Below are positions 8,256-16,544 of a stretch of 64,000 bases of DNA, one piece after another. Positions within the stretch are counted from its first letter, which is position 1. The number at the start of each line of letters is the position of its first letter. A program made the position numbers and the translations under genes. The DNA is from Peribacillus frigoritolerans (GTDB lineage Bacteria > Bacillota > Bacilli > Bacillales > DSM-1321). The notes beneath the pieces were generated by a model. The model was given only the letters and a program-made list of their open reading frames with translations, searched no databases and had not been told where the DNA came from. The DNA is taken from contig NZ_CP158190.1 in NCBI RefSeq assembly GCF_040250305.1, positions 838,001 to 902,000 on the forward strand, written 5' to 3'.

Positions 8256-8344
8256 TTAACTAACGGGTGCTTTAGGTTAGGATCGGAGCTGTCTTTAAAA
8301 GGCAGTTTTTTCTTTATGCAACTAACGGGGCAGTTTAGTTGAAG
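8256..8344 (+). repeat. THR repeat, full copy
   Basis: The middle stem is GAGCTGTC with GGCAGTT, and the right hairpin is CTAAC-ggggcag-TTTAG. It separates the small membrane gene from the recombinase remnant. Confidence 0.8.
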
Positions 8345-8404
8345 ATGGAACCACCCATTTTTTAGCAATTCACTTAAATTCGATGGCCAACCGGGATACC
8401 GAAG

Positions 8405-8647
8405 ATGGCGGGTGTAAACCAATTAGAACGTGATCTTATCCGTATGCGGCAGCGTGAAGGGATTGAACTGGCTAAGAAAGAAGGAAAGTTTAAAGGTCGG
8501 TTAAAGAAGTACCATAAAAATCATGCAGGAATGAATTATGCAGTAAAGCTTTATAAAGAGGGAGATATGACTGTAAATCAAATTTGTGAAATTACAAATG
8601 TGTCTAGGGCCTCATTATATAGAAAGCTATCGGAAAGGAACAGTTGA
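8405..8647 (+). pseudogene. Serine recombinase (resolvase) C-terminal remnant
   Basis: The 80 encoded residues match only the end of a resolvase/invertase: the long E helix (MAGVNQLERDLIRMRQREGI), the GKFKGR linker and the DNA-binding helix-turn-helix (MTVNQICEITNVSRASLYRK). The N-terminal catalytic domain with the active serine is missing. No ribosome site precedes the first ATG. It is a decayed mobile-element gene whose left end lies next to a THR copy. Confidence 0.8.
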
Positions 8648-8710
8648 TGAGTTATACCAAAAATCGGAAATATATAATAGAAAATAAATTCCATATAGAG
8701 GTGGAATTAT

Positions 8711-9673
8711 ATGCCTAAAATTGACAATATGTTAGCAATTCTATGGATGCTTCGTTCAGGTGAAAAAATTACTGCAAAACAAATTTCAGAAAAGTTAGAG
8801 ATGAATATAAGGACTGTGTATCGTTATATTGATACAATTTCAACAAGTGGCGTACCTATAATTTCAGAACCAGGACATAACGGTGGATACACTTTATTGA
8901 ACAATTTTATTGAGGCTCCTCTTTTTTTTGATTTTGAGGAGCAAACTTCACTATTTCACGCTGCTGTTTTTGCAGAAGAAGCCGGATATTATGGAAGTGA
9001 AGCACTAAATAGGGCCATTTCAAAACTAAGTAAATACTCAAATCAAGAGCAGGAAACAAAGATAAACCAACATTTAACTAGTCTTGAAGTAATAAGTCGA
9101 TTAAGTTCAATCTCTATGGAACCTTTTTTGAAGGAGTTGGAGCAGGCCGTAGCTGACGGGTACTCAGTAAAAATTCTTTACCATAAAAGTGGCGAAAAGC
9201 AATTAAATTATAGATTGGTAGATCCGTACAGAATTATCTATTGGAATAATAAGTGGTATGTGATTGGATTTTGTCATCTTAGGGATGATATCCGTAGTTT
9301 TAGAGTAGATCGAATTGAAAGTCTAATGCTAACCGAAAATAAGTTTAACCGGCCAGAAAATTTTTCAGCACGTGACTTTTTTATGAAAAACCTCCTTCCA
9401 ACTATAGAAGATAAGGGAGGGAATACTTCTTTAGTTATTAATGGGAATACAAGGACGTTGGGAGATATTTGCCAACATTGGTTTTTAGGACATTATTTAC
9501 AAGAACGGACTTCAAATCAAGCAGTATTTCTTCTTGAAAAGGATATGATACATACATATGTACCTTATTTACTTTTACCGTACGGTAAATCTATTCAAGT
9601 TATTGAGCCAATAAGTCTAAAGAAAAGACTTATTGAAGTTCTGTCGGAATTAATAAAATTTCATCAAGTATGA
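8711..9673 (+). CDS. HTH/WYL-domain transcriptional regulator
   Basis: A 320-residue regulator of the YafY/DeoR-HTH plus WYL type. An HTH_11-like domain spans residues 1-60 (ITAKQISEKLEMNIRTVYRY). The WYL ligand-binding domain lies at about 145-215 (RIIYWNNKWYVIGFCHLR, then SFRVDRIESL). A C-terminal WCX extension follows. It has a GAGGTGG ribosome site. A strong terminator follows, and the next gene encodes a DJ-1/PfpI protein, a pairing often seen when the regulator controls its neighbour. The ligand is unknown. Confidence 0.9.
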   Translation: MPKIDNMLAILWMLRSGEKITAKQISEKLEMNIRTVYRYIDTISTSGVPIISEPGHNGGYTLLNNFIEAPLFFDFEEQTSLFHAAVFAEEAGYYGSEALNRAISKLSKYSNQEQETKINQHLTSLEVISRLSSISMEPFLKELEQAVADGYSVKILYHKSGEKQLNYRLVDPYRIIYWNNKWYVIGFCHLRDDIRSFRVDRIESLMLTENKFNRPENFSARDFFMKNLLPTIEDKGGNTSLVINGNTRTLGDICQHWFLGHYLQERTSNQAVFLLEKDMIHTYVPYLLLPYGKSIQVIEPISLKKRLIEVLSELIKFHQV

Positions 9674-9707
9674 TAACTTCCCTGACGTTAGCTGTCAGGG
9701 AAGTTAT
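9673..9707 (+). terminator. Terminator after WYL regulator
   Basis: ATAACTTCCCTGAC pairs perfectly with GTCAGGGAAGTTAT around a seven-base loop. The stem starts at the stop codon and is followed by ATTATAATT. Confidence 0.75.
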
Positions 9708-9749
9708 ATTATAATTGGCTATATCAATTGTGATTGGGAGTGTTATTGG

Positions 9750-10382
9750 ATGCAAACAAAAAAAGTTTATCTATATGTATTTAACACAATGTCAGACTGG
9801 GAATATGGATATTTAATTGCCGAACTAAACACAGGAAGATATTTCAAAAAAGATATAGCACCTTTAAAAGTAGTTACAGTAGGAGCTAATAAAGAAATTA
9901 TTACTACGATGGGGGGACTGAGCATAAAACCAGATATTCCCCTTGATGAGTGTACTCTTGAGAGTAAAGATCTTTTAGTTTTGCCTGGAGGGAATACTTG
10001 GGGAGAAGTTATTCATCAACCAATCATGAAAAAAATTGGCGAAGCTTTAAAGCTTGGCACTATTGTTGCTGCAATTTGTGGCGCAACTGAGGCCCTTGCG
10101 AATATGGGATACCTAGATTCTAGAAAGCATACAAGCAATAACTTAGAGTATATTAAAATGGTTTGTCCTAATTATAAAGGAGAAAAATTTTATGAGATGG
10201 GACCTGCGGTATCTGGTGAGAATTTGGTTACTGCATCAGGAGTAGCTCCTCTGGAATTTGCGATGGAAGTACTGAAAAAATTAGATGTATTTGCACCAGA
10301 TACATTACATTCATGGTATAACCTAAATAAGACTCACAAACCTGAATACTTCTTCCAGTTAATGAATTCAATAAATAGATGA
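9750..10382 (+). CDS. DJ-1/PfpI family protein (YdeA-like)
   Basis: A 210-residue class I glutamine amidotransferase-like protein. The nucleophile elbow AAICGAT places Cys110. E18 in DWEYG is the acidic partner typical of the family, and VLPGG (about 77-81) is the oxyanion strand. The nearest named relative I know is Bacillus subtilis YdeA. Members act as glyoxalase-, amidase- or chaperone-like proteins, and the substrate here is unknown. It has its own ribosome site and is followed by two terminators. Confidence 0.85.
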   Translation: MQTKKVYLYVFNTMSDWEYGYLIAELNTGRYFKKDIAPLKVVTVGANKEIITTMGGLSIKPDIPLDECTLESKDLLVLPGGNTWGEVIHQPIMKKIGEALKLGTIVAAICGATEALANMGYLDSRKHTSNNLEYIKMVCPNYKGEKFYEMGPAVSGENLVTASGVAPLEFAMEVLKKLDVFAPDTLHSWYNLNKTHKPEYFFQLMNSINR

Positions 10383-10427
10383 GCTAAAAAAATCAACTTA
10401 GCAGATTTATATTAGTTTAAATAATTA

Positions 10428-10457
10428 CCATGCTTTAGACAATGTCAAAGCATGGTT
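10428..10457 (+). terminator. Terminator
   Basis: ACCATGCTTT pairs with AAAGCATGGT and is followed by TTTTTG, 45 bases after the PfpI stop. Confidence 0.75.
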
Positions 10458-10493
10458 TTTGAATATAACTTAAAAATGCTTATGGAGTAATGA

Positions 10494-10537
10494 AAAAAGC
10501 CCAATTTCTCTTAATTAACGATGAAGTTGGGCTTTTT
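10494..10537. terminator. Second, bidirectional hairpin
   Basis: AAAAAGCCCAA pairs with TTGGGCTTTTT across a 22-base loop. It could work from either side. Confidence 0.6.
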
Positions 10538-10549
10538 AGTATTGAAAAT

Positions 10550-10585
10550 TCCTTAACGTTGTAAATCCGCATTTTCCTGACGGTA
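10550..10585 (+). mobile_element. IS3-family fragment
   Basis: A stretch beginning CCTTAACGTTGTAAATCCGC and ending CCTGACG recurs at 39396-39427, where it runs on into the end of an IS3-type transposase. Here only this short piece survives, fused to a THR copy. Confidence 0.45.
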
Positions 10586-10600
10586 CCCCTAATTGTATTC

Positions 10601-10660
10601 CTTATGGAACTAACGGGTGCGTTAGCGCCATAAGAGTGCCGCCAATTGGCGGCCTTTTGA
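10601..10660 (+). repeat. THR repeat, left part with unusual middle stem
   Basis: The left hairpin CTAAC-gggtgc-GTTAG is intact. The middle stem is GTGCCGCC/GGCGGCC plus TTTT, unlike any other copy. The right hairpin is missing. Confidence 0.65.
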
Positions 10661-10784
10661 ATGTGCGATCTTTAAAAAAATTATACATTCAGATTCAAAA
10701 AAAAATATATAAACAAAATAAAAAAAGTAAAGCCAAATACTCTAGATTTTCGTCTAATATTTGTAATAAGAGAAAAAGAAGGTG

Positions 10785-11312
10785 ATGAAAATTGAAAGGT
10801 TAGTTAGAAAAGCACAAAAGGGTGATAAAAACGCTTTTGAAACATTATTTCAAAACTATAAAGAGGAAATATATCGAACTGCTTTTACTTATATGGGAAC
10901 TCAAGAAGATTCTTTGGATATTGTACAAGAAGTAGCGTATAAAGCTTTTAAATCAATCAAATTCTTAAAAGAACCAAAGTACTTTAAAACATGGTTAATA
11001 AAGATTGTAATAACTTGCTCTATTGATATGTTAAGAAAGCATAAAAAAGTTTTTGCCTTAAAACCCGAACACATGGAATTAATAACTATTGATAAAAAAG
11101 AAGAAGATACCGCATTATCTTTGTATTTACAGACTTTAATTGGAGAGATTAGCGAAGTCGAAAAAAGTGTTATTCTTTTAAAATATTTTCATGATTACAC
11201 TTTAAATGAAATCGCAATCACATTGGATATGCCTTTAGGTACAATAAAAACCACTTTGTATAGAGCATTAGAAAAGTTAAGAAAAAGATTAAATAAGGAG
11301 GATATCCTATGA
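10785..11312 (+). CDS. ECF RNA polymerase sigma factor (SigV-like)
   Basis: A 175-residue extracytoplasmic-function sigma factor. Region 2 spans about 10-75 (QEDSLDIVQEVAYKAF, then YFKTWLIKIVI) and region 4 about 115-170 (YTLNEIAITLDMPLGTIKTT). It resembles Bacillus SigV-type factors (AFTYMGTQEDSLDIVQE). ATG at 10785 follows AGAAGG, and a GTG one codon earlier is also possible. The stop overlaps the next gene, encoding a single-pass membrane protein, as in sigma/anti-sigma pairs. CGTCTAAT at 10751 resembles an ECF -10 element, but I see no matching -35. Confidence 0.9.
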   Translation: MKIERLVRKAQKGDKNAFETLFQNYKEEIYRTAFTYMGTQEDSLDIVQEVAYKAFKSIKFLKEPKYFKTWLIKIVITCSIDMLRKHKKVFALKPEHMELITIDKKEEDTALSLYLQTLIGEISEVEKSVILLKYFHDYTLNEIAITLDMPLGTIKTTLYRALEKLRKRLNKEDIL

Positions 11313-12073
11313 AAAATAAGATAAAACAAGAACTCGAAAATATTGAAATACCCAAAGAGTTCGAACTGATGAGTCAAAAAGGAATTAACAAAGCCTATAG
11401 TGAAATGAATAACAATAGAAAAAAGTTAAAATGGTTAATTGGGTTTATTGCAAGTGCTGCAATTCTATTGCTTAGTATTGGATCATTGTCAACACCCGTT
11501 GTAAAGGCATCCATTCAAAACGCTCTTAACGTAATACTGGCTGATAAATTCGAAAAAATGGATAGTGGTAGCAAAATATCACCCGAAGAAATACTAGTAA
11601 GTGTTGAAGAAAACAGCAACGGCGAATTAATCACAACATATATTTCTGGTAATCAAGAACGAACTGAAAATGAAAACGGGGATTTTTCTGTATCGGATGG
11701 TAAAACCATCGCTTCTTACACAAAAAATGATAATCAATTTTTAATTGAAACAAATGATAATCCAGGGCCATCTATTGAATCAAAGATATTTTCTGAATTT
11801 GAAAAAGAAAAAATTCAATCGTTAGGGACGAAAAAAATATTAGATAGGGATGCAGAAGTCTACAAAATAACAATATCAAACGAAGAAACACTTGAGCTTT
11901 GGTTTGATAAAAATACTGATGTGTTAGTAAGAGAGATACAGATTATTGATGGTAAAACTTATGAAGAAGGGAAACTAATTTCACTTAAAACAATAGATAA
12001 GAAATCTAATTTGGACCTGTTTAAAGTCAAAGCGCCTAAAGAGGCCAATATAATTGACCATACAAAAAAGTAA
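11309..12073 (+). CDS. Probable membrane anti-sigma partner
   Basis: A 254-residue protein. Residues 1-40 are cytoplasmic and charged, 42-60 form a membrane helix (WLIGFIASAAILLLSIGS), and the rest is an extracellular domain with RseB/LolA-like features (IISDGKTYEEGK-type strands, DRDAEVYKITISNEETLELW). Its ATG overlaps the sigma stop by four bases and has AAGGAGG upstream. The arrangement matches ECF anti-sigma operons of Bacilli. The inhibitory role is inferred from context. A strong terminator follows directly. Confidence 0.75.
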   Translation: MKNKIKQELENIEIPKEFELMSQKGINKAYSEMNNNRKKLKWLIGFIASAAILLLSIGSLSTPVVKASIQNALNVILADKFEKMDSGSKISPEEILVSVEENSNGELITTYISGNQERTENENGDFSVSDGKTIASYTKNDNQFLIETNDNPGPSIESKIFSEFEKEKIQSLGTKKILDRDAEVYKITISNEETLELWFDKNTDVLVREIQIIDGKTYEEGKLISLKTIDKKSNLDLFKVKAPKEANIIDHTKK

Positions 12074-12097
12074 GCTAGGAAAAATCCTAGCTTACTT
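12069..12097 (+). terminator. Terminator of the first ECF operon
   Basis: AGTAAGCTAGGA pairs with TCCTAGCTTACT around AAAA and is followed by TTTTTAATTT. Confidence 0.85.
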
Positions 12098-12103
12098 TTT
12101 AAT

Positions 12104-12231
12104 TTAATATGCTGCAAATGATAGATAATGATAAGTCTTTTTACCAACTTGTCCATCAACCGTTAATCCTCTTCTCTTTTGAAAAGCTTTAACGGCTGCT
12201 TCAGAACCATCACCATATATACCATCAACTG
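12104..12231 (-). pseudogene. Peptidoglycan-binding domain remnant cut by THR
   Basis: On the minus strand about 42 codons encode the end of a PG_binding_1 domain: VDGIYGDGSEAAVKAFQKR, then GLTVDGQVGKKTYHYL and a stop at 12104. Such domains end cell-wall amidases and peptidases. The sequence that should encode the rest is replaced by a THR copy starting at 12229, so the repeat or its recombination truncated the gene. Confidence 0.75.
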
Positions 12232-12315
12232 TACGGGTGCGTTAGCTGAAGATCGAAGCTGTCTTTAAGGCAGCTTTTTCTTATGGCACTAACGGGTCAG
12301 GTTAGTTCAACAAGC
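12229..12315 (+). repeat. THR repeat joined to truncated gene
   Basis: Consensus-like from GGGTGCGTTAGCTGAAGATC onward. The expected CTAAC of the left hairpin is replaced by TGTAC, where the peptidoglycan-binding remnant joins. Confidence 0.8.
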
Positions 12316-12415
12316 GTAGTGTAGTTCGAATGGTCAATGTTTCTAAAAAGCTTAGTTATTGGTAAAATAAGTTAGGGTTTCAGAAGTAAAAGATCTAACG
12401 AAGAGAAACAGAACT

Positions 12416-12865
12416 ATGCCAGAAAATAACAATGATTCATTTCGCGATATGAATATAAAAGAAAAGATGGCAACAGTTACCGGATTAGCATTTCTCATTA
12501 TCCTGGTAGTGGGCTTTGTATTGGGGCTTTATTTCTTTGGACTGGCAGGGGTTTTTGAACTGCTCGGCGTTCAATATGAATCTATCTGGTCATTGATTGT
12601 TTTTGTTGTCAGTTTCTTTATTTTAGGAATCATTGTCGAATTGTTTTCCAAAGCAATTTTCAAGCTTTCTGTCCGAAATATTGCAGGGAAAATAAAAGTA
12701 TTTTTTGTCCGAATCAGTTTTGAAGGCACATCGAACTGGTTAGTCCTGTTCGCAGTGGATGAGTTTATGAAAAGTATTACACTCTCCTTGAAAACAGAGA
12801 TTATTATTGCATTGCTACTTGCCATAATAGAAATTGTTTTCGACGATGATAAGGAAATCTCCTAA
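12416..12865 (+). CDS. YrvL-like membrane regulatory protein
   Basis: A 149-residue membrane protein with four predicted helices (about 22-42, 58-78, 95-115 and 122-140). The N-terminus, PENNNDSFRDMNIKEKMA, and overall layout resemble Bacillus subtilis YrvL, a membrane protein linked to control of oxalate decarboxylase. This identification is from memory of the family. No oxdC-like gene is in the window. The gene is flanked by THR copies. Confidence 0.6.
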   Translation: MPENNNDSFRDMNIKEKMATVTGLAFLIILVVGFVLGLYFFGLAGVFELLGVQYESIWSLIVFVVSFFILGIIVELFSKAIFKLSVRNIAGKIKVFFVRISFEGTSNWLVLFAVDEFMKSITLSLKTEIIIALLLAIIEIVFDDDKEIS

Positions 12866-12970
12866 TAAAAAATTCACCTAAGTATAATTGGGGATTTTTT
12901 GTACCTCGGGTAGAGAATAATGGAATTGGGATTTGGGAAGTGCACAGTTCGAAAATAATGAAGAGAAGTC

Positions 12971-13004
12971 TTGTTCAACTATCGGGTGCGTTAGTTCATT
13001 AAGA
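12971..13004 (+). repeat. THR repeat, short left-hairpin form
   Basis: TTGTTCAACTATCGGGTGCG then TTAGTTCATTAAG: left loop GGGTGC with complementary outer arms, no middle stem. Confidence 0.65.
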
Positions 13005-13013
13005 GGAAGGAAA

Positions 13014-13050
13014 AAAAGTCAACTCCTTAACGACGAGGAGATTGACTTTT
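13014..13050 (+). terminator. Hairpin with T-tract
   Basis: AAAAGTCAACTCCT pairs with AGGAGATTGACTTTT apart from one bulge. Confidence 0.6.
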
Positions 13051-13140
13051 CAGGTTGGATTCTCTTAACGTATAAAATTTCCGAAATGGGCGGTATAGCA
13101 TTGTTGCTGCCGTTCGTAAAAGGACACTTTTATGAACAAG

Positions 13141-13176
13141 AAAAAAGCCCTTAATAGAAGAAAAAAGGGCTTTTTC
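13141..13176. terminator. Bidirectional terminator before fabF
   Basis: GAAAAAAGCCCTT pairs with AAGGGCTTTTTC. It lies about 55 bases beyond the fabF stop and can serve fabF on the minus strand. Confidence 0.75.
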
Positions 13177-13229
13177 GTATTTACTTTTATATAAGACCCA
13201 TTATGGTAACTAACTAAAGGTTCTTTAAT

Positions 13230-14465
13230 TCACTCGTATTTTTTTAAAACGATAGCTGCATTATGACCTCCAAAGCCAAATGAATTGGATAGACCAGTAC
13301 TTATTTCCACTTTACGCGCAACACCTGGTACATAATCTAAATCACATAATGAATCAGGCTTTTCTAAGTTGATGGTTGGAGGAATAATTCCTTCCTTTAA
13401 ACTTTTTGCCAAAGCAATTGCTTCCACGCCTCCAGCTGCTCCTAACATGTGACCAAGCATAGATTTATTAGCTGTTATTGGGATTTGATAAGCTTTTGAT
13501 TCAAATAGTTTTTTAATGGCTAGTGTCTCAGATCGATCTCCCACTTCTGTACTTGTTGCATGAGCGCTAATAACATCAATCTCTTCAGGAGAAATTTTTG
13601 CATTTTTCAAAGCCATTTTCATTGCAAGATAGGCTCCTTTACCTTCTGGGTGTGTAGCTACCATATGATAGGCATCAGAACTCGCACCATACCCAATGAC
13701 CTCTGCATAAATTTTTGCATCTCTACTTAAAGCGTGAGACAAAGATTCCAAGATTAAAATTCCTGCCCCTTCTGACATGACGAATCCATCTCGATTTACA
13801 TCAAAAGGACGGCTGGCTTTAGTTGGATTATCGTTTCTCGTTGATAATGCTGTAGCATTACCAAAACTAGCTAAAGATAAATCAGTTATAGCTGCCTCTG
13901 CTCCTCCTGCAAAAACGGCATCTGCTTCTCCAAAGCGAATAAGTCTGAATGCTTCGCCAATAGCTGTATTTCCGATCGCACAAGCAGAAACAGGTGACAT
14001 AGTAGGTCCCATTGCGTTCCACTTGATACTAATTTGGGCTGCGGCAGCATTTGAAATCATGGCTGGTACCAGGGTTGGACTAACTCGTCTTGGTCCTTTC
14101 TCTCGAAGAGTATCCACATTATCAATCAATGTTTCAATTCCTCCTATCCCCGAACCAACATATACGCCAAGTCTTTCTAGATTGATATCATCAATATCTA
14201 AATTAGAATCAGTCCAAGCTTGTTCAGCAGCAGCCAAAGCAAATTGAGAAAAGCGATCTAGACGTCGTGCTTCATTTTTTCCTAAAGTATGATCTGCATT
14301 AAAATCACGAATAATTCCTGCAATTTTTGCTTTATGATTGCTTACGTCAAATGTATCAATAGAGGAAATGCCCGACTTCCCTTCAGTCAGATTTCTCCAA
14401 AATTTTTCTACGTTGTTTCCAATAGGAGAGACTACTCCCATTCCGGTAATAACGACTCTTTCCAT
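13230..14465 (-). CDS. fabF: 3-oxoacyl-ACP synthase II (FabF-like)
   Basis: A 411-residue thiolase-fold condensing enzyme, the normal FabF length. Catalytic residues are present: C162 (VSACAIGN), H302 (SAHATST), K334 (ANKSMLG) and H339. It would condense malonyl-ACP with acyl-ACP in fatty acid elongation. The usual HGTST motif reads HATST. The gene stands alone rather than beside fabH, as the housekeeping copy usually does, and is divergent from a fatty-acid-sensing type regulator. I infer a second, regulated copy. Confidence 0.92.
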   Translation of the reverse strand: MERVVITGMGVVSPIGNNVEKFWRNLTEGKSGISSIDTFDVSNHKAKIAGIIRDFNADHTLGKNEARRLDRFSQFALAAAEQAWTDSNLDIDDINLERLGVYVGSGIGGIETLIDNVDTLREKGPRRVSPTLVPAMISNAAAAQISIKWNAMGPTMSPVSACAIGNTAIGEAFRLIRFGEADAVFAGGAEAAITDLSLASFGNATALSTRNDNPTKASRPFDVNRDGFVMSEGAGILILESLSHALSRDAKIYAEVIGYGASSDAYHMVATHPEGKGAYLAMKMALKNAKISPEEIDVISAHATSTEVGDRSETLAIKKLFESKAYQIPITANKSMLGHMLGAAGGVEAIALAKSLKEGIIPPTINLEKPDSLCDLDYVPGVARKVEISTGLSNSFGFGGHNAAIVLKKYE

Positions 14466-14486
14466 TTTTCATCACTCCAAATGAAT

Positions 14487-14547
14487 AGTATACTTGTATT
14501 ATACTTCGGAATTATCCTATTACAAGTGAGTGTTTATCCTGGTATAA
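14487..14547. promoter_or_regulatory. Divergent promoter region, candidate operator
   Basis: An inverted repeat AGTATA-cttgtat-TATACT (14487-14505) overlaps the likely minus-strand -10 (TATAAT) of fabF. On the plus strand GGTATAATAA (14541-14550) gives the -10 of the regulator gene. The palindrome is a candidate site for the divergent regulator. Confidence 0.5.
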
Positions 14548-14586
14548 TAACTACTAGGTTAAATTGTTATGATGGAGGTTTTAGAA

Positions 14587-15441
14587 ATGAATGATAAAAC
14601 CAGACTTGAAGCTTTGTCTTCATTTTTGAAAACGAAGCGATCCCAAATAAAGCCTGAATCTATAGGTATACCTGCTGGTACACGGAGAAGAACACCTGGC
14701 TTACGAAGAGAAGAAGTTGCACAATTGGCGGGAGTTAGTACTACTTGGTATACGTGGCTAGAGCAAGGTCGGGATATAAAGGTCTCTTCAAGCGTATTGG
14801 ATTGCATATCTACAGCCCTACAATTAAATAATGATGAACGAGAGTATCTATATGATTTAGCTTTAGAAGTGAAATCATCCATTATTCATCGAAAAAAGGA
14901 TCAGCCAAAACTTAGTCCTTCTTTGGAAAGAATTTTAGCTGAGTTAACGTATTGCCCTACTATCATTACAGATCGACATTGTCATATTGTAGGCTGGAAC
15001 AATGCTGCTGCTCATGTATTTTTAGATTTTGAACAACTCCCAGATGACCAACGAAATTTGATCCATCTAGTATTTACAAGAAAAGAATTAAAAACATTAG
15101 CTGTGAATTGGGAGCATTTTGTTAAAGGATTTCTTGCCATTTTTCGTGCATATTATGGTCACTACTTAGGTGATGAATGGTATAACCTATTTATTAAAGA
15201 AATGAGTAATTCTCACCCAGAATTTCAATCTTTATGGCAAGAAAGTCAAGTGAGTAAAGCTCCAGAAATGATGATTGAATTTAGACATGCTAAAGCCGGA
15301 AAGATGCTGTTTAATTTAACTTCTCTTCAAGTCCAGGGGGACATGGACTTAAGGTGCAGTATCTATACACCAGTAGAGGGAACAGCTACAGAAGATAAAT
15401 TAAAACGATTAATGAAGAAAATCTCCATTGAAAGTTCATAA
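14587..15441 (+). CDS. XRE regulator with MmyB-like ligand-binding domain
   Basis: A 284-residue regulator. The N-terminal helix-turn-helix (RTPGLRREEVAQLAGVSTTW, then YTWLEQGRDIKVS) is typical of the MmyB/MltR group. Residues about 100-270 form the MmyB ligand-binding domain (ILAELTYCPTIITDRHCHIV, later FRHAKAGKMLFNLTSLQV). Members of that domain family have been found to bind fatty acids. ATG at 14587 sits eight bases after ATGGAGG and is preferred over 14569. Being divergent from fabF, it probably controls it in response to an acyl ligand. Confidence 0.88.
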   Translation: MNDKTRLEALSSFLKTKRSQIKPESIGIPAGTRRRTPGLRREEVAQLAGVSTTWYTWLEQGRDIKVSSSVLDCISTALQLNNDEREYLYDLALEVKSSIIHRKKDQPKLSPSLERILAELTYCPTIITDRHCHIVGWNNAAAHVFLDFEQLPDDQRNLIHLVFTRKELKTLAVNWEHFVKGFLAIFRAYYGHYLGDEWYNLFIKEMSNSHPEFQSLWQESQVSKAPEMMIEFRHAKAGKMLFNLTSLQVQGDMDLRCSIYTPVEGTATEDKLKRLMKKISIESS

Positions 15442-15490
15442 ACCAGTATATTTACTGTGCTAAAAAATGTAAACTAAGGTGTTTTTTCAT

Positions 15491-15553
15491 ACTAAGCTAA
15501 AGGGTGCGGAGCTTAAGATCGGAACTGTCTTTAAGGCAGTTTTTTCTTTATGG
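15491..15553 (+). repeat. THR repeat, left and middle modules
   Basis: GCTAAAGGGTGCGGAGCTTA with middle stem AACTGTC/GGCAGTT: both sides of the stem changed together. It is tandem with the next copy. Confidence 0.75.
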
Positions 15554-15638
15554 AACTAACGGGTGCGTTAGCTGAAAGATCTGAGCTGTCTTTAAGGCAG
15601 CTTTTTCTTATGGTACTAACGGGGCAGGTTAGTGGAAT
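15553..15638 (+). repeat. THR repeat, full copy (tandem)
   Basis: Consensus-like. It begins exactly where the right hairpin of the preceding copy should be, so the two share one arm. Confidence 0.8.
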
Positions 15639-15725
15639 GAAAAATTTTCAATTGAAACTTAATGGAAAACCTTTAAATGGTAAAATTGAAAAGAAATGCA
15701 ATTTTATCATTCGGGAGGAGTTAAA

Positions 15726-16235
15726 GTGAAGAAAATCTTTACTGTATTATTTTTAATGATGGTTTTAACAGCTTGTGGTTCCAACAGCTCTAACAAAGAT
15801 TTTAATTCGGATACCATTAACTTGGAAACCACTAAAAAAGATACTATTTCGGAGGAAAAGACTGAACATAATTATCAATTTACAGGAGAAAGCGAACATT
15901 GGGAAGCTGTATATTCTTATGAAGCAACTGAATTCTGGGGAGAGAATGACGAACAAACCACTCATTCTAGCAAAGATAGCTATGAACTTGTATTAAAATA
16001 TAAGGGGTCTTTGAATGAGTTATCTTCCATGAAAAACCTTGAATATACTTATGAAACAACCACTTCAAGTGGAACTAAAACTGAGGCATACAAAGAACCA
16101 CTTAGCGAAAAAGTATTTACAATTAGAGGTGGATCAGAAAATGGAGCAATAATAGGTGAAGGCGAAGTTATAAAAGTAAATGTAAAATGGGATGGCTCTG
16201 AAGAGTCATTTGATCTGCATAATAAGGCTAAGTGA
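15726..16235 (+). CDS. Lipoprotein of unknown function
   Basis: A 169-residue exported lipoprotein: basic start (KKIF), hydrophobic core and lipobox LTACGS with the lipidated Cys at about residue 17. The mature part is hydrophilic and rich in Thr, Ser and Glu, with no known domain. The start is GTG at 15726, six bases after GGGAGGAG. The in-frame ATG at 15696 would place residues before the signal peptide and has no ribosome site. THR copies flank it. Confidence 0.75.
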   Translation: MKKIFTVLFLMMVLTACGSNSSNKDFNSDTINLETTKKDTISEEKTEHNYQFTGESEHWEAVYSYEATEFWGENDEQTTHSSKDSYELVLKYKGSLNELSSMKNLEYTYETTTSSGTKTEAYKEPLSEKVFTIRGGSENGAIIGEGEVIKVNVKWDGSEESFDLHNKAK

Positions 16236-16240
16236 TTTTG

Positions 16241-16328
16241 TTGAACTAACGGGTGCGTTAGCTGAAGATCAGAGCTGTCTTTAAGGCAGCTCTTTTCTTA
16301 TGGAACTAAAGGGGCAGTTTAGTTGAAG
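16241..16328 (+). repeat. THR repeat, full copy
   Basis: The right hairpin is AACTAAA-ggggcag-TTTAGTT, a fully paired A:T version of the usual C:G pair. The middle stem is GAGCTGTC/GGCAGCTC. Confidence 0.85.
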
Positions 16329-16411
16329 AGAGGTTTTTAACTTGTGTTCAACAATCGGGCCATATTGTGGAGGATATTCCCTAAAGATAATTGGAGATTT
16401 TGTTAAAATAG

Positions 16412-16465
16412 ATGGAGATTGTGAAGGAATGTACTTAAACTATAGGGGAAGGTTTGCTGAAGAAG
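16412..16465 (+). repeat. THR repeat, prefix and decayed left arm
   Basis: GATTGTGAAGGAATGTACTT prefix followed by AAACTATAGGGGAAGGTTTG. No middle stem is visible. Confidence 0.55.
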
Positions 16466-16544
16466 GAAATAAAGAGTGGGAAAGAGAATAATAAATATGT
16501 AATCTTTGAAGCAAAAAAAGGATTAGGGATAATGAGGGTGGAAA

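Noticed and set aside
10741..10781. ECF-type promoter (CGTCTAAT) before the first sigma gene
   Set aside because: The -10-like motif is present, but I find no AAC-type -35 at the right distance, so I do not list it.
12933..13154. 73-codon frame running through a THR half and two hairpins
   Set aside because: It reads through repeat and terminator sequence and has no plausible domain.
13777..14247. Long plus-strand frame inside fabF
   Set aside because: It is the antisense shadow of a clear FabF gene and has no ribosome site.
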